Source of the DNA: Puccinia triticina
Lineage: Eukaryota > Basidiomycota > Pucciniomycetes > Pucciniales > Pucciniaceae
Assembly (NCBI RefSeq): GCF_026914185.1
Contig: NC_070561.1
Coordinates: 1,922,001-1,986,000, forward strand
Direction of reading: 5' to 3'
DNA: 64,000 bases
The position numbers were made by a program, and so were the translations under genes. Under the pieces are notes generated by a model that made no database searches, had not been told where the DNA came from, and worked only from the letters and a program-made list of their open reading frames with translations. This document shows, in pieces, positions 34,482 through 46,130 of the stretch. Position 1 is the stretch's first letter; each line of letters starts with the position of its first letter.

Positions 34482-34586
34482 TGGTCAATGTGGGGATCGA
34501 ACCCACGACCTTGGCATGTTACTACGAGACAACCTTCACAGGCCAGACGTATTAGTACCACGCTCTACCGACTAAGCTAATCGACC
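34482..34586 (-). tRNA. tRNA-Ile (anticodon AAT) with intron
   Basis: The minus strand folds into a complete cloverleaf: acceptor GGTCGAT/ATTGACC, D arm GCTTAGTCGGTAGAGC, anticodon stem TGGTA/TGCCA, T arm GTGGGTTCGATCCCCAC, discriminator A. The anticodon is at 34551-34553. A 32-nt intron (34518-34549) lies one base 3' of the anticodon, between positions 37 and 38, the canonical place. Mature length 73 nt before CCA addition. A T-run terminator is not obvious within 20 bases downstream. Confidence 0.92.
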
Positions 34587-35554
34587 ACTTGTTGTTGCGG
34601 ATGGAATTGTCGCGATTTCACTATAACCCTCCTGGAATTAAACTTGGATGCATGACCACGGCTTACATCTTCAGAACCAGAATGGGACAGCCTGCTCCGA
34701 TTGGATGAAATTCTAGCCGATGACCTTCCGAATCGGCTGCAGATCGTCGCCATGTCGTTCAAAAGCGAGACCTCAGAGGTGAATGTTTATGTAGGAACAT
34801 TGACAGACTTGTTTATCAGTTCACTTTCCAGGGAGGATAACGGAAGGCACGCGATCCAATTTCAGTGAGTGTATCGGAGGAAGCTCGGAACTGGGATCAA
34901 GGTATGGTTGAGGGTACCGTAGCTGCATATAAGACGACGGGTGGTGATGGAGGGCACGCGCTGCTGATCAGCGAGGTTACAGAGGCTGGCCCGGTTATCC
35001 AACGATTGCGGCCTGGCTCTGGTCTGTGTTGTACAATAGTCGGATGGGGTCGGATTTACTGCCGCAGAACGACACCGAGATTGACCAGGCAGACCACGCT
35101 GGCGTATTTCTGAGCGTCGAGCTGTAAAATGAGCAACATCAGAACGTTTAATTCGTTTTCACAGCTTCAGAAGTTGAGCTTGGTTTAGAATACTTTAGGG
35201 GTTCAACGCCCAGATCGATGGGGGTAACGTCGTCATCGCAGAGCAACGAGTCGATTGCTATTCTCATACCCGGTTCCAGGATTAGGGAAGAGAGATACAG
35301 GAGGCAGTGAATGATTGAAGATATGAAATGGTTAAACTGAAGAAACTAAGAGAGGCGGGGGTGTCGAAGCGGCTGATACATATGGAGTACATTAACCAGA
35401 TGCCTTCTTCGCTGGGTCAGCCCTGGGTGTACCGCCGGATCTCACCGCACGAACTGGTGTGTACTTCAGCAGGAAGAGATCATCGTCTAAGTCGATCCAG
35501 GTGTTCAGGGAGGATTCATGCAGCCGGCCCGGGCCGGGGTTGGGACGGGGCCCG
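34587..35554. other. Unassigned, possibly host-gene remnant
   Basis: Codon-like composition on both strands. Plus-strand text includes DEILADDLPNRLQIVAMSFK (near 34710) and GTVAAYKTTGGDGGHALLIS (near 34920); minus-strand text includes IDSLLCDDDVTPIDLGVEPL (near 35230) and LNTWIDLDDDLFLLKY (near 35480). I could not assign either to a family or join exons with confidence. Confidence 0.3.
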
Positions 35555-35640
35555 AACTTAACCCAAGTCCCTCGCTGCTGCGGGCGTCTGGTCTTGCGAA
35601 GCAAGCCTCCGATAGCCCTCGGCAGGAGGGACTTGCGCGC
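35555..35640. repeat. AAGTCCCT hairpin, copy
   Basis: GAACTTAACCCAAGTCCCTCGCTG and the inverse CAGGAGGGACTTG enclose a second short arm CTTGCGAAGCAAG. Same family as 29201 and 33795. Confidence 0.6.
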
Positions 35641-35787
35641 TATCACCCCCTTTTGCAGAGCCTAGAAACTCCATTTGGCTGGGTGGTTTTTTCAAACCAT
35701 CACAGTTCCTTGCCCTCAATACTTAAAACCTTAAAAATTTGCTTGGCGCAGAGCCTTGCTTCTTGCCTGTCATCTGATACAATCTTA

Positions 35788-35996
35788 GGGCCTGTACCAT
35801 GGGCCTCAATTTTGGAAAACTTCAACTTTTTTTGCCCTGTACACAAAAATTGAAAACTAGCAGACGGTTCAAAAGTTGAAATTCTTCACATTTGGGCTCA
35901 AGCCTACATTTTGGCCAGGCTAAGTTTTTGTCCCAAGAAATTTTGAGGCAAATAAATTTGGAAAATTTCAATTTTCATGCTCTATGGTACAGGCCC
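35788..35996. mobile_element. PIF/Harbinger-like MITE, 209 bp
   Basis: Ends GGGCCTGTACCATG and inverted GGGCCTGTACCATA, flanked by TTA at 35785-35787 and 35997-35999. Internally AAATTTCAATTTT / AAAATTGAAA arms pair. Non-coding. Confidence 0.85.
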
Positions 35997-36159
35997 TTAG
36001 TTATTTTACACAACTCCTTCAAATAGAAATAAATTTTCAAAGTTGACCAAACCTTGGAATTTACTGAAGTCGAGTCACAGAAGAGATCCGTGCTCAATGT
36101 GTTTTTTTTTGACTTACAGTCAAGCCTCTGAGCCCTCAATTGCCGCACAGACCTGCCAT

Positions 36160-37500
36160 GAAGACCGTATAACCCTCTGGATGACCGGTCAAGACCGGTC
36201 ATCAAGAGAGATATATACAACGCCCTGGATGACCTGTACGGACCGGTCATTGAAGGGATATGTAAAACCTCTTGATGACCAGTCTGTGCCGGTCATCAAG
36301 GGGAATCAACACTCAATGGCCAGTACAGACTGGCCATCAAGAGTATAGTGCATCAAGCCTGTCTGGGCACATGCACAAGTTCAGGGGTGAAAAGCCCAAG
36401 CCCAAAGCGTGCCTGACACACCCAAAACCCCTGCTTGGCACATGGCCAAGTTGGCGGGGTTTGGCACAAAGCCCCGCTGGGCCGAGGCCAAGCAAGGGTG
36501 CCACGGCTGCCAAAGATGCCGGCCATTGAGGAGAGAAGTTCCACTCCTCAATGGTCGGTCTACAGACCGGTCATCAAGACTTTCCCTTCTTGATGACCAA
36601 TACAGGGAAATATTGACCACCAAGAAGGGAGTCGTCTCTCCCTCTTGATGACCGGATTGCAGACCAACTGTAAAGCCCGCGCCCTGCACGCACTTCACAA
36701 GAGTATCACACCCCCTTTCACGACCTCATACTCCGCCCTACACTTAGTTGCTCCCCGCCCTTACCTAGCTCGGCAGAGAATCACCGGACGGCTCTCTGTT
36801 GACACTAGGTAAGAGTCTCCCTTTTTCTTGACCAGTTGTAGATAGACACTAACAAGAGAATCACCAGACGACTCTCTGTTGACGCTAGTAATCCACCTGA
36901 TCCGTTTGAAGCTAGAACTCTCCGGCTTTGTGCCCGTCCTGTGCCCCTTCAAAGACACCTTAGTGAAGGACTCATCAGAGTCCTTACACCAACCATTGAG
37001 GAGGGGTAGTTCTCTCCTCAATGGGGGCTCTCCTCCCCAAGACTAGCAGTGTATCGGCCCTCAATATTGACACATCTGATGGCCGGTACACACATCAGTC
37101 TAGATATGTTACCACAATGATCCCATTGGCCCAGAGCTTGGGGTCGGCCAAGCGGGACTTGGGCATGTGCCAAGATCTGCCGCCTGCCCGACCTCCCCAA
37201 TCAAGCCCTCTGGGCACCCCCCAAACCCCCAGTGGCACTCGGCCGCGCGGGACTGGGGCATGTGCCCAGACGCACTTGATGTACTATATACAAACCTCTT
37301 GATGGCTGGTCTGTGCCGGCCATCGAGGGGACTTGACACTCCTGATGACCGGTATTGACCGGTCATTGAGGGGACTTGACCCTCTCAATGACCGGTACTG
37401 TGCCGTTCTTTGAGAGGGCTTTATCCTCTCAATGACCGGAACATACCGGTCATTGAGAGTGTCGAGTCCCCTCAATGACCGGTTGACCCCGGTCATCCTG
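36160..37500. repeat. GACCGGTC dyad minisatellite, dispersed units
   Basis: Units of the form GATGACCGGT-(N)-ACCGGTCATC occur at 36180-36340, 36545-36660, 36985-37030, 37080 and 37300-37500. Between them are two copies (36350-36540, 37120-37290) of a block with GGGCACATGC(C/A)CA and GGCCAAGC, also found inverted at 45600-46130. Open frames here (MTGLYRSSRG-type) occur on both strands and are by-products. Confidence 0.75.
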
Positions 37501-37502
37501 GC

Positions 37503-37765
37503 AATCACCAGGGGAGATATGTTCCCACTCCCCAGGGAGTGCCTTACCGTAACTTTTTTTCCATAACTGTGCTGGAGGCCTTTGGTAAAGAAATATTGAA
37601 TAGGTATGAACAAGACTGGAAGTCAGCTTGAAATCAGTTGGAAATCATCCTGAAATAAACCATAACTTGCCAAGGAATAATCCAGAACTCATCTGGAATT
37701 CATCCAGAACTCATCCAAAATATAGGCCTTTCTTGGCTCCATGACCAGTGTGTCCTTTTCATTCA
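37503..37765 (+). repeat. Dispersed repeat, copy of 21660-21896
   Basis: Runs from CCAGGGGAGATATGTTCC to GACCAGTGTGTCCTTTTC; the inverted match is at 21660-21896. It supplies the uninterrupted counterpart of the Copia insertion site. Confidence 0.75.
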
Positions 37766-38790
37766 TAAGATTCATGAAAAATAAATCCAAGATTTTGAAC
37801 CATCCAGATAGCTTCCATATATCCCAAACAACATGTGCCACTTGAAATTATGGATGTTTAACAAAACCACACATTTCCAGTGTGCACTCACAGTTTCTCT
37901 TATAGTTAAACTTTTTTCTTCAATAATTTTTTTTTATTATTTATTCATAAGCTTCATGAAAATTTAATCCAAGCTTTGAACTATCCAGATAGCTTCTGTA
38001 CACCCTAACAAACATGTGCCACTTGGTATTATGGATGTCTAACAAAACCACACATTTCCAGTGTGCACTAACAGTTTCTCTTATAGTTAACCTTACCGCA
38101 TACCCCTCCGTGGAATGGATTTGGTAGTTTATGCAGCACAAAAGGCTTTCTCTATAACCACATAAGTATGTGGTTAGAAATACCTCCAGAACCGCATAAA
38201 TAAGGTGGTTTCAGGGGTATTTCCTAATAATTTTTTTTTGATGAAAACCTACAAAACACTTGTATATCATTGGGTTCAGGGATACTTCCTTGGTAGAATC
38301 AGACCCATATTTACTCTGGATTTGTCTCCAAAATCAGAATTGTGTTCTGAGAGGTGTAGATTGGCATCAAAGAGGAAAACCTTGATGATTTTTGGTTAAA
38401 AGTATGTGGTTATAGTGAAATTGTTCCTTGTTTTTGCGCCAACACAGGTATGTGGTATGGCCCAAAGAAGACCAAATTTGGCCCACGCCAACTATGGTGG
38501 AATGAAAGCCCTATGTGGTATGGGAGGTTATCTGGTTTCACAAGTATGCCCTTTCACGGGTTTGACTGTATCCAGATAGCTTCTGTATACCCCAAACAAC
38601 ATGTGCCACTTTAAATTATGGATTTTTAACAAAAACACACATTTCCAGTGTGCACTCACATTTTATATTGTAGTTAATCATTTTTTCTTCATTGAAAAAC
38701 TTGGATTATTTATTCATAAGATTTATGAAAATTTAATCCAAGCTTTTGAACTATCCAGATAGCTGCTTTAATCCCCAACTAGTCCATGTG
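37765..38790 (+). repeat. ~170-bp tandem repeat, split by an insertion
   Basis: Three units share ATCCAGATAGCTTC, ACATGTGCCACTT and CACATTTCCAGTGTGCAC: 37765-37940, 37940-38093 and 38570-38790. The gap 38094-38569 holds unrelated sequence with repeated GTATGTGGT motifs and no gene; it appears inserted between units two and three. Confidence 0.65.
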
Positions 38791-39064
38791 TCTGAGAGCT
38801 TTGGTACAAGAAGACTCATAAACAACAAGACTATGCAGCACTTGTTTCCTCAAATTTCAAACCGTAGGAGAATGTAAAAGATAATACATAATCAATTTTG
38901 AATTATTCAAAGAAATATATGCGCAGAAACTGGACGCCAATAGGCTCTGGAAGCTGACCAAACAGATCTGCAATAACCAACTGGTCATCAACTTGAGGTA
39001 CCAAGACATCCAAACTGAAAAAAACACTCTGCATTTTACATACATTGCTAATCTGTGTGCTTCT
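38791..39064. other. Left border of Gypsy A, unassigned
   Basis: Downstream of the integrase zinc domain the sequence stops resembling an integrase core. A minus-strand stretch LVPQVDDQLVIADLFGQLPE is readable, but I cannot assign it. The 3' LTR of A was not found. Confidence 0.35.
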
Positions 39065-42000
39065 TTATTTGTGGACCAGCTGCAAACGCGTAGGCCTGTC
39101 CTGGATATGCCTCTGGCATTGCTCACAACTCCGAACCCATTGCCGCACGCTCCTCGTAACACCCGGCCACCAAAACCGCATCTGCACGCGCCGTTTGGTT
39201 TCCGCTTCGCCTCGGTGAACCAGCTCCTTGTGTAAACTCCGCAAGACAGCCTCCTGATCAATGCGCCGCTTTACCACCACTAGGTGCACCGGTGCGCTTT
39301 GACGCCACAGCTGGCCCTCATGCACAAAGAAGTTCGCCGCTTTCCGCTTAATCCAGCGCTGCACCGTAGACCCAATTCCCGCAGGGTAGCAAAGGCTTGT
39401 CAGGAACGCCACCAAGTACTTGTACCTAGCCGTCTGCCTCACTGGCAAGCCCCCGCCCTCCTTCGCGGTCGCGTCGCCTGCCATCCGTACATTGAGAATC
39501 CGCCGCTCCGCCAACGCAAACCAATCCTCATTGTTGCCAAGCAGAATGCGGGAAAGCGCGTCCGGTAACGTGAACACTTTTCCTGGCACGTGAACCACTT
39601 CAAAAAAAAAACAACTGCAAAAATGCCACCCAACGCGTCATAGGCACATTAGGCAACGATGGACAGTTGATCATCCGCATCGACCAGTAATTTTAAATAG
39701 ACGCCCCACAGTATATGCTGCAATCTCTGCACAATTTTTGCCACTCCGCACAGTTCAAGCTTTGGCTGAGAATACCGTGATTACATGTCTGTAAATGTCA
39801 CCGACTCATACAGCACGGGTCAATCCTTCCCGTCCTCTTCCAGGGTGAGTACTCTGCTCGCGCCAAACTCACTTGATTCCACCGCCAAACAAATTCCACC
39901 ACTATTGTAGTTGAGTTCCTTTAACAAGATCTTACTGCCTACGATGTCCTTCAGCATTGCAAACACCTGGTTGCATTCTTGGGTCCAGTTCCATTCCGTG
40001 TTCTTACGCGTCAACCTCCGCATTGGGCTCACAATTTCCACAAACCTTGCAATGAACATACACACGAAACTACATAACCCAAGGAACTGCAAGATGTGCA
40101 ACACTGTCCGCGGTTTTGGCCAGTCCAGGCTCTTGTTCCGCTTCGGCTCTCAAGACACCTCGTGCCCAAGAACCTCCAGCTCCGGCACGCAAACCACAAA
40201 TTTCTTGCCTGAAACCGTAAGCCCCGCTTCCTCGATCCAAAACAGAACCCGCTCCAGGGCCACCATGTGCTCCCAGACAAACCGGCGGATGTTAGGATTT
40301 TCCGCCAACACTGCTCTGCCGTAGTAACTCCTTGGTCCCTTCACGGCTGCATTGTCAATGAATATCTGCGTCACATGGGGTAACTCATCCTGCCAGTGCA
40401 GGATCTAGGACATCTGCGCCTGGTACATGTTGGAATGCTATTCCCTCTCTTAAGAGGAGTACCATTGGTGAGTAGTACTTTTGTACACTCACTAGATCAA
40501 AAAGCGCACATTGAATATTCATATTCCTTGTGTTGAAACTGTGACAGGTAAACTGCTCAAGCCAGATCACAAGAAGCCTTGCGCTGTTGTGAAATCCAAT
40601 GACGTAGACCACGTCATCAACTCAAACTATAGTGATTCATGATCACTAAGCTCAAAGTCAGTCGTATAACTCAGATCAAACACCTTAGACTGTTGAAAAA
40701 CACTAACCCTTTTTTCATCTTTCTTAAAAAACAGATCTTACGACTTCAATCAAGAACCAAACAATCAAAAAGAAAGCAAAGACTTATTGATCTCATCGTA
40801 AGTACTTGCTATTTGATTTTTCTTAGAAAAGCAAGAAACTAAACCATTTCTTGACTCAACAGTTTGAGTCTTATCGATTGAAAAAGCTTACTGAACTCTG
40901 GTATTGTTCTATCAAACAAAGATCAAAACTTTCTCTGATTATAGCACATTAAGCTATCTATCACAAAGTCAAGTTCTTCTTTCTCTACACAAGATTGATC
41001 TAAAAAGAAAAGACCTTTGACTATCAATACTGATACTCAATAACTGCTTCTATCACAGATATTGTTCTAGTTCTCATACTAGATATTATTGTCTCAGTCA
41101 CTACTCATCCAGGTCTTAGCAAGATTATCAACAAGCAGATTTTATCTACCTTCAGGTATAAATTATTTTCATTATAATTTATATGTTGTACTTTATTATT
41201 TGTTGCAATTTACTTATGAAAATAATACTTCAGTTTTCATAATTCTCTCAGTACACCACCACCAAGTTTGTAGCCCCCTGCGGAAGCCGAGTAAGCTGCA
41301 AGACCCCAACTGTGTCTTGAACCCCGTCAGCGGCATGGACTCCGCGTGCAATTCCCGCTGGTTGTATCCGCCCATGACGTCCACCAGGCCGTAGCAGACC
41401 CGCCCCGCCATAGTGTCAATAAACTCCTCTATGCGCGGCGGTAGCCCAGCGTCCCGTATAGTGACCAAGTTAAGCTGTTGTAAGTCGTGCACGATCCGCA
41501 GACTCTTCTTGTCCTGCTTAATTACCGCAAAGATTGGGCTAGAGTAGCTAGAGCATGATTGCTCATACAACCCCGTTTGAAACCTTTCCCGCACGAGCTC
41601 CGTCACCTCTCCTTGAATTACCGCCGGTATAGGGATGGGCCTTATCTGCTATGGCTTGTGCAGAACAGTGGGTATCCAATAGGGGTCCCCAATACTCCGT
41701 TTGAGTAAGCCACAATCCTCTGGCCCAGACAACAACACCTTTTCCCGCAGCGTAATGGCCTCCGCCAACAGGTGGAACTCCTCCTTGCGGAGCCATTCCG
41801 GTGGCCCAAAATTGAGACTAGCCATACGCTCAACTGTAATCCGCTCCGTCTGCACGAACCTCGGCGGAACCTGATGTAAACGTTTCTTAAACAGATCCCG
41901 GCTCCACTCAATCTCCCTCAACAGTGGTTTGAGCTCCTGCGGCATTGCCACATTCCGCAGCCACACCTTCTTCGCCACCGGCTTGTACCTCCCACCTTTG

Positions 42001-42594
42001 ACTCGCCTAATGCTTGCTTCTCCGTTGTTGCCAATTGTCCTGGCCACAATCAAACCCCTGCGCGGACGTCTCATTTCGCTCACGACTGTGGCACAAAGGT
42101 AGGGTTTTGTAGACAACCGACTCGGAAGTGCATACTTGGGAGGACTTACTTGTACACTGCTTGCCTCTGCCGCGCAGTTCTCAGTTTCCACACCCGCTTT
42201 CCCGCTTTCTGCTTGTCACGGCTCACCACAGTGTTGCTGTGGTAGTGCTTTGATCCTTCCACACTTAGAGATGCACACATTGGAAAGCTCACTTTGGTAT
42301 TGACCTGCCTCTCCTTCCTTTCACCAATATCCTCCCGCTTCTTAAATGTTGACCATTTGAGCTGAGTCAAAGCTTCCTCCGCCCGGATGGCTTGGCCAAC
42401 AACTAAAAATCCTCCGCAGGAGGCTCTGCACAGTGATGTGGTGCCCTGTTGCCCACCTCCGTCACCCAGTCTCCGCTTTGAAGCTGGAAGATGATTGTCT
42501 CGTACTGCTTCCCGTGTGTCCCTTCTACCCGCATTAATTCCTCTTGCCTAGCGGGACAGAAGCGCAATTGCACCAGAAAAGCAAAAAGAGCCGG
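39065..42594 (-). pseudogene. Gypsy A pol: RT, RNase H, integrase N-domain
   Basis: Reading leftward: post-protease region (VKGGRYKPVAKKVWLRN, PPRFVQTERITVERM), RT (YSSPIFAVIKQDKKSLRIVH, GLVDVMGGYNQRE, then beyond a solo LTR TQIFIDNAAVKGPRSYY and ELEVLGHEVS), RT thumb (FVEIVSPMRRLTRKN), RNase H (YESVTFTD, SRYSQPKLELCG) and an HHCC integrase domain (LHKELVHRGEAE ... CEQCQRH). Several frameshifts and stops (for example 40405-40407 and 39781-39783). The integrase core is lost. The aspartate pair of the RT lies in FIDNAAVKG, where FIDDAAVKG would be expected. Confidence 0.88.
40428..41250. mobile_element. Solo LTR (823 bp) inside Gypsy A RT
   Basis: Starts TGTTGGAATGC, ends AATTCTCTCA, and is flanked by the five-base duplication GTACA at 40423-40427 and 41251-41255. 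Removing it restores continuity of the RT text on either side. TG...CA ends and AT-rich content suggest a Copia-type LTR left by recombination. No internal coding sequence. Confidence 0.88.
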
Positions 42595-43355
42595 TGTGGT
42601 GGCCCCTCTCGTGGCCAGCTAGTCAGGGACATCGCCGCCGCCAGCAAGATCTTCAGGACTCAAGCTTCACCTTTGCTCTTCAATCCTCAGGAACTCCCCT
42701 CTTAAAAATCCCCCCCCCCCCATAAGGCGTCAAGATTCTCAAGATCCTCAGGAATTCACCCCTTTCCCATCTCTCCTCATCTTCCATACTTCCCCCTCCC
42801 TCTCTTCTCTCTTTCCACTTCTCTTTCCAAACATTTTCTTCCAGTCCCTTCCTCTCTCAGTTTTTCAGCTCTTTCTTCAGTTTCTTGGTCCTAACACAGC
42901 ACCTGCTGTGGGTTTACTCACTTGTTTGTTTCTGGTCCTCTTCTTTCTGTTTGTTTTGTCTATCTTTTCTTTTCTTTCTTCCTTTCCTCTCTGTGGCTCT
43001 TTTCTTTCTGTCTCCTCATGCTGTGTTTTCTTTTAGTTTCTTTTGTGTTGTTTCTTTTCTCTGCTTCTTTTTGTTTGTTCCTTCTGCTGTTCTGTGTGTG
43101 CGCGCGTAGCGCGCGTAGGATGTGATGAAATGTATGTGACATGTCACCCGGAGTCCAAGTTTAGCTCGAACTTGGATGATGGGTGGCCATGGCATTCTGA
43201 TCCCCAGAATACGGACCATCAAGAGTATATAGATCAGATCTTCAGAGTTCAAACCTTTGGGCTCCGCCCGCTGATCACGCTTCATCAAGAGTCCCAGATT
43301 CCTTCCTTTCTTCCTTAAGATCACAATCCCCGACTCCCTCAAAACAAACAACCGC

Positions 43356-44298
43356 TGTGGAACTCCTAAAAGATCAGGAAAGAGCTGTGAGGGGAAATAG
43401 TCAACTACACTACTAATAACGTAGAATAGGCTACAGGTGCTGGTGAGGCTGCCCTCTTGACTAATGCTGATGGAGAGAGGGTTACACTAAGAAAAAGAAA
43501 AGGGTGTGGCTGATGATTCTCTTTGACTTAGATGACTTTAACACTTTATGAGTTTGAGGTTATCAATCCTACTGAGTGAGAGAGGAGAAGTGAGATGGGG
43601 AAAAAAGCAGAAGCTCTTGGGGAATCACTCTGAGATGGGTAATGAGGTATATGCTGGGGGATATATTTCTATGGTGATGAAAGTGTATCTAAGTGTGATG
43701 AAAAGGGTGCTACAGAGGGGATTTAGTAGAAAGTGCATATAAGGGTGATGTTTAAAAGGTGCTACAGAGGGGATGTAGTAGAAAGTGCATGATGGGGATA
43801 CAACATCTAGAGGGGTGTTTATATATGTGAGAAGTACTACAGGGGGGTGATACATGATGAGCACATAGTAACAATATCTGAAGATGAGCAGTAATGATGA
43901 AGGTGCAATGACCAAAGAGTGTACATGAAAGGTAACTATGTAGAAGATGAAATAATGATGAGCATTTGATAATAACTACAAGAGCTATGAAGGAATGTAC
44001 TGCTGATATCATATGAAGAGAAAAATGAGTAATGAAGTTATGTAAGATCTGCAGTCCTATGTAGCTATGATACTAATGAATGATGTATGTAATAATGCTA
44101 AGGATATGTATGAAGAAAATACCTGCCAAAACTATACATGCCAATAACTGCTGATCCATTTGGAAATCCTAGGTGAAATGAGTGGGTGACTAGGGGTAAA
44201 ATGGGGTGTAGAATCTGAATATGAAGTAATAATGAGGTATTTATGAAGGGTTTAGGTGATATGAGCGTGATAGTATGAACAGGAACAGGGTTACCACA
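43356..44298 (-). repeat. Element B 3' LTR
   Basis: Full-length version carrying the extra 239 bp. Short frames inside repeat identically in the other LTR and are not genes. Confidence 0.9.
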
Positions 44299-45409
44299 AG
44301 CTCCCCCAACTTATTGTCTGTCCCCAGACACTGAGAGGAAAAGAAAAGAGATGAAGAAGAGAAATTTGGGAAAAAAAAAAAAAAAAAAAAAAAATAAGGA
44401 AAAGGAGTTAGTCCAATCCAAGGAGGGAAGTAGTTATCCAACCAAAGAGGCCAAGTCCAAGAGGTCCAAATCCAAGGAGGGAAGTAGTTATCCAACCAAA
44501 GAGGCCAATTCCTGAGAGAAGTCCAACCAAAGAGGGAAGTAGTTATCCAACCAAGGAAGTCCAAAATCCAGTGTCCAAAAAGAAGTCCTGAGAGTACAAT
44601 CCAAGGGTCCAATGTCCACAAAGAAGTCCATAGAGTCCATAAAAGAAGTCCAAAAGTCCAAGTCCAGAAGAAGATAATTCTAAAACTAATCAACTATATA
44701 AAACTGAATATCTCAAACACTATGAAAAACTAGAAGATCCACTATATAAGATAATACTAGAACTAAACTACTGAAAATCTAAGCTTATGAAGAAGAGAAT
44801 TGAGATAGGGGGAGTGGACGATATACTAACTATGTGTAGTACACCAATTATGAAGACTAAAATCTAATGGCATATCCATAGACTAGTAAAAAAAGAAGAC
44901 TAAAATTTAATGGCATATCCATAGACTAGTAAGACTAAAATCCAGTGGGTATCACTGAACTAGTAAGGGGGGAGTGAGGGATGGAAGCTTAGACCAGAGG
45001 ATAGGCAAGTATGAAGATATATGATGAAGCTAATGATAATTCAGAATGAAGAGTTGAGGTATTTATATATTTAACCTGAAAGAATATCTACTGTTGTCCA
45101 AAGAAGTCCAGAAATCCAATGTGGCCATGTGACTTGAAGAGGGTTGAATACTTGAGAAGAAAGTCCAGAATTCCTAGAAGAAGAGGATTTTATATGGGGT
45201 CCAGAGTCCAAAGGTCCAGAGTTCAAAAAGAAGAAAAGAAGGTTTTTAAAGCAAAGGAAGGGTGACCAGATTTTATATGTATGAAGTGGGTTTTATATGT
45301 AGGAACTAGAGGCTAAGGCGGCTTCGCCGCTGCACTCCCAGGTCTCAGCATCTAAGCTGTATGGAATAATTGTGATCCTCATGAAGTGATCTCTGGATTT
45401 ACTATTCAA
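44299..45409. repeat. B internal: purine-rich region with minisatellites
   Basis: Begins with the polypurine tract, then an A-run (44370-44393), then at 44410-44670 repeats of AAGTAGTTATCCAACCAA and 'AGTCCAA', and at 44850-44970 two and a half ~58-bp units with GGCATATCCATAGACTAGTAA. No coding sequence recognised. Confidence 0.7.
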
Positions 45410-45570
45410 TAATGGTGTTCAAATTTGAAATCATAAATTTGTAAGCATAAAATCATAAATTCACAAAGCTTTTGAGTGCTGCTTTTTTATGTACTGTTTG
45501 AGAATTAACACACTCCTTTAAGTGTTTGGGTGATACATCTTTTTTTTGGCTTGAAGGTTTATGATTTCAT
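45410..45570. mobile_element. MITE, TATGGTGTTCAAA family, decayed copy 3
   Basis: Left end TAATGGTGTTCAAA followed by GAAATCATAAATTTG and a related inner arm TATGATTTCAT near 45557, but the right terminal repeat is missing. Flanked on the left by AAT. Confidence 0.5.
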
Positions 45571-45589
45571 TCTAGCCTAAGTCTGCTGA

Positions 45590-46130
45590 TGGAAAGCCTC
45601 TTCCTGAGAATATACATACATATGGTCTTGCAAGCGTGTCTGGGCACATGCCCAACTCCTTGGCCAAGCAACAGTGGGGGTTTGGTATGTGCCCAGGGGG
45701 CTTGATCAGGCAGGATTGATGAGAGGCAGCACTTTGCACACAGCCAAGTCCTGCTTGGTCAGGATCAATCTCTGGGCCAATGGAATATGTGACTTGGAAT
45801 GCACACTGCACATGCCAGTGATCAGACTCTGGCCCTTGCCTCTGCCTTGAAAGGCAGCAACAACATACCCTTGAGGAGGGGAAATGTTTCTCCTTGATGG
45901 CAGGCACAGCTTTTGGTGGTGTGGCACCCTCACTTGAAATTGGCCCAGCAGGGCTTTGTCCCAAACCCAGCAAGCTTTTCCATGTGCCAAGCAGGGGTTG
46001 GGAGTGTGTCAGGCGGGCTTTGGGATTGGCTAAGCAGGCTTTGGGATTGGCCAAGCAGGCTATGGGATTGGCTACACACGCTTGGCCGCTTTTTGGCTGA
46101 ATTTTGGCATGTGCCCAAACTGGCTTACAA
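45590..46130 (-). repeat. GGGCACATGCCC block, inverted copy
   Basis: Minus-strand match to the blocks at 36350-36540 and 37120-37290 (ACAAAGCCC(T/C)GCTGGGCC, GAGGAGGG). It includes a short tandem of GGCTTTGGGATTGGC(C/T)AAGCA at 46010-46075. Confidence 0.65.

Noticed and set aside
39065..42594. Gypsy A pol as a functional gene
   Set aside because: Multiple frameshifts, stops, an inserted LTR and loss of the integrase core.
42885..43142. Hydrophobic frames rich in Phe, Leu and Cys
   Set aside because: They arise from a pyrimidine-rich tract inside solo LTR X1; the inverse copy in X2 gives similar artefacts.
44241..44693. 150-codon Trp-rich frame
   Set aside because: It is a translation of the AAGTCCAA/AAGTAGTTATCC minisatellite and an A-run; not protein-like.
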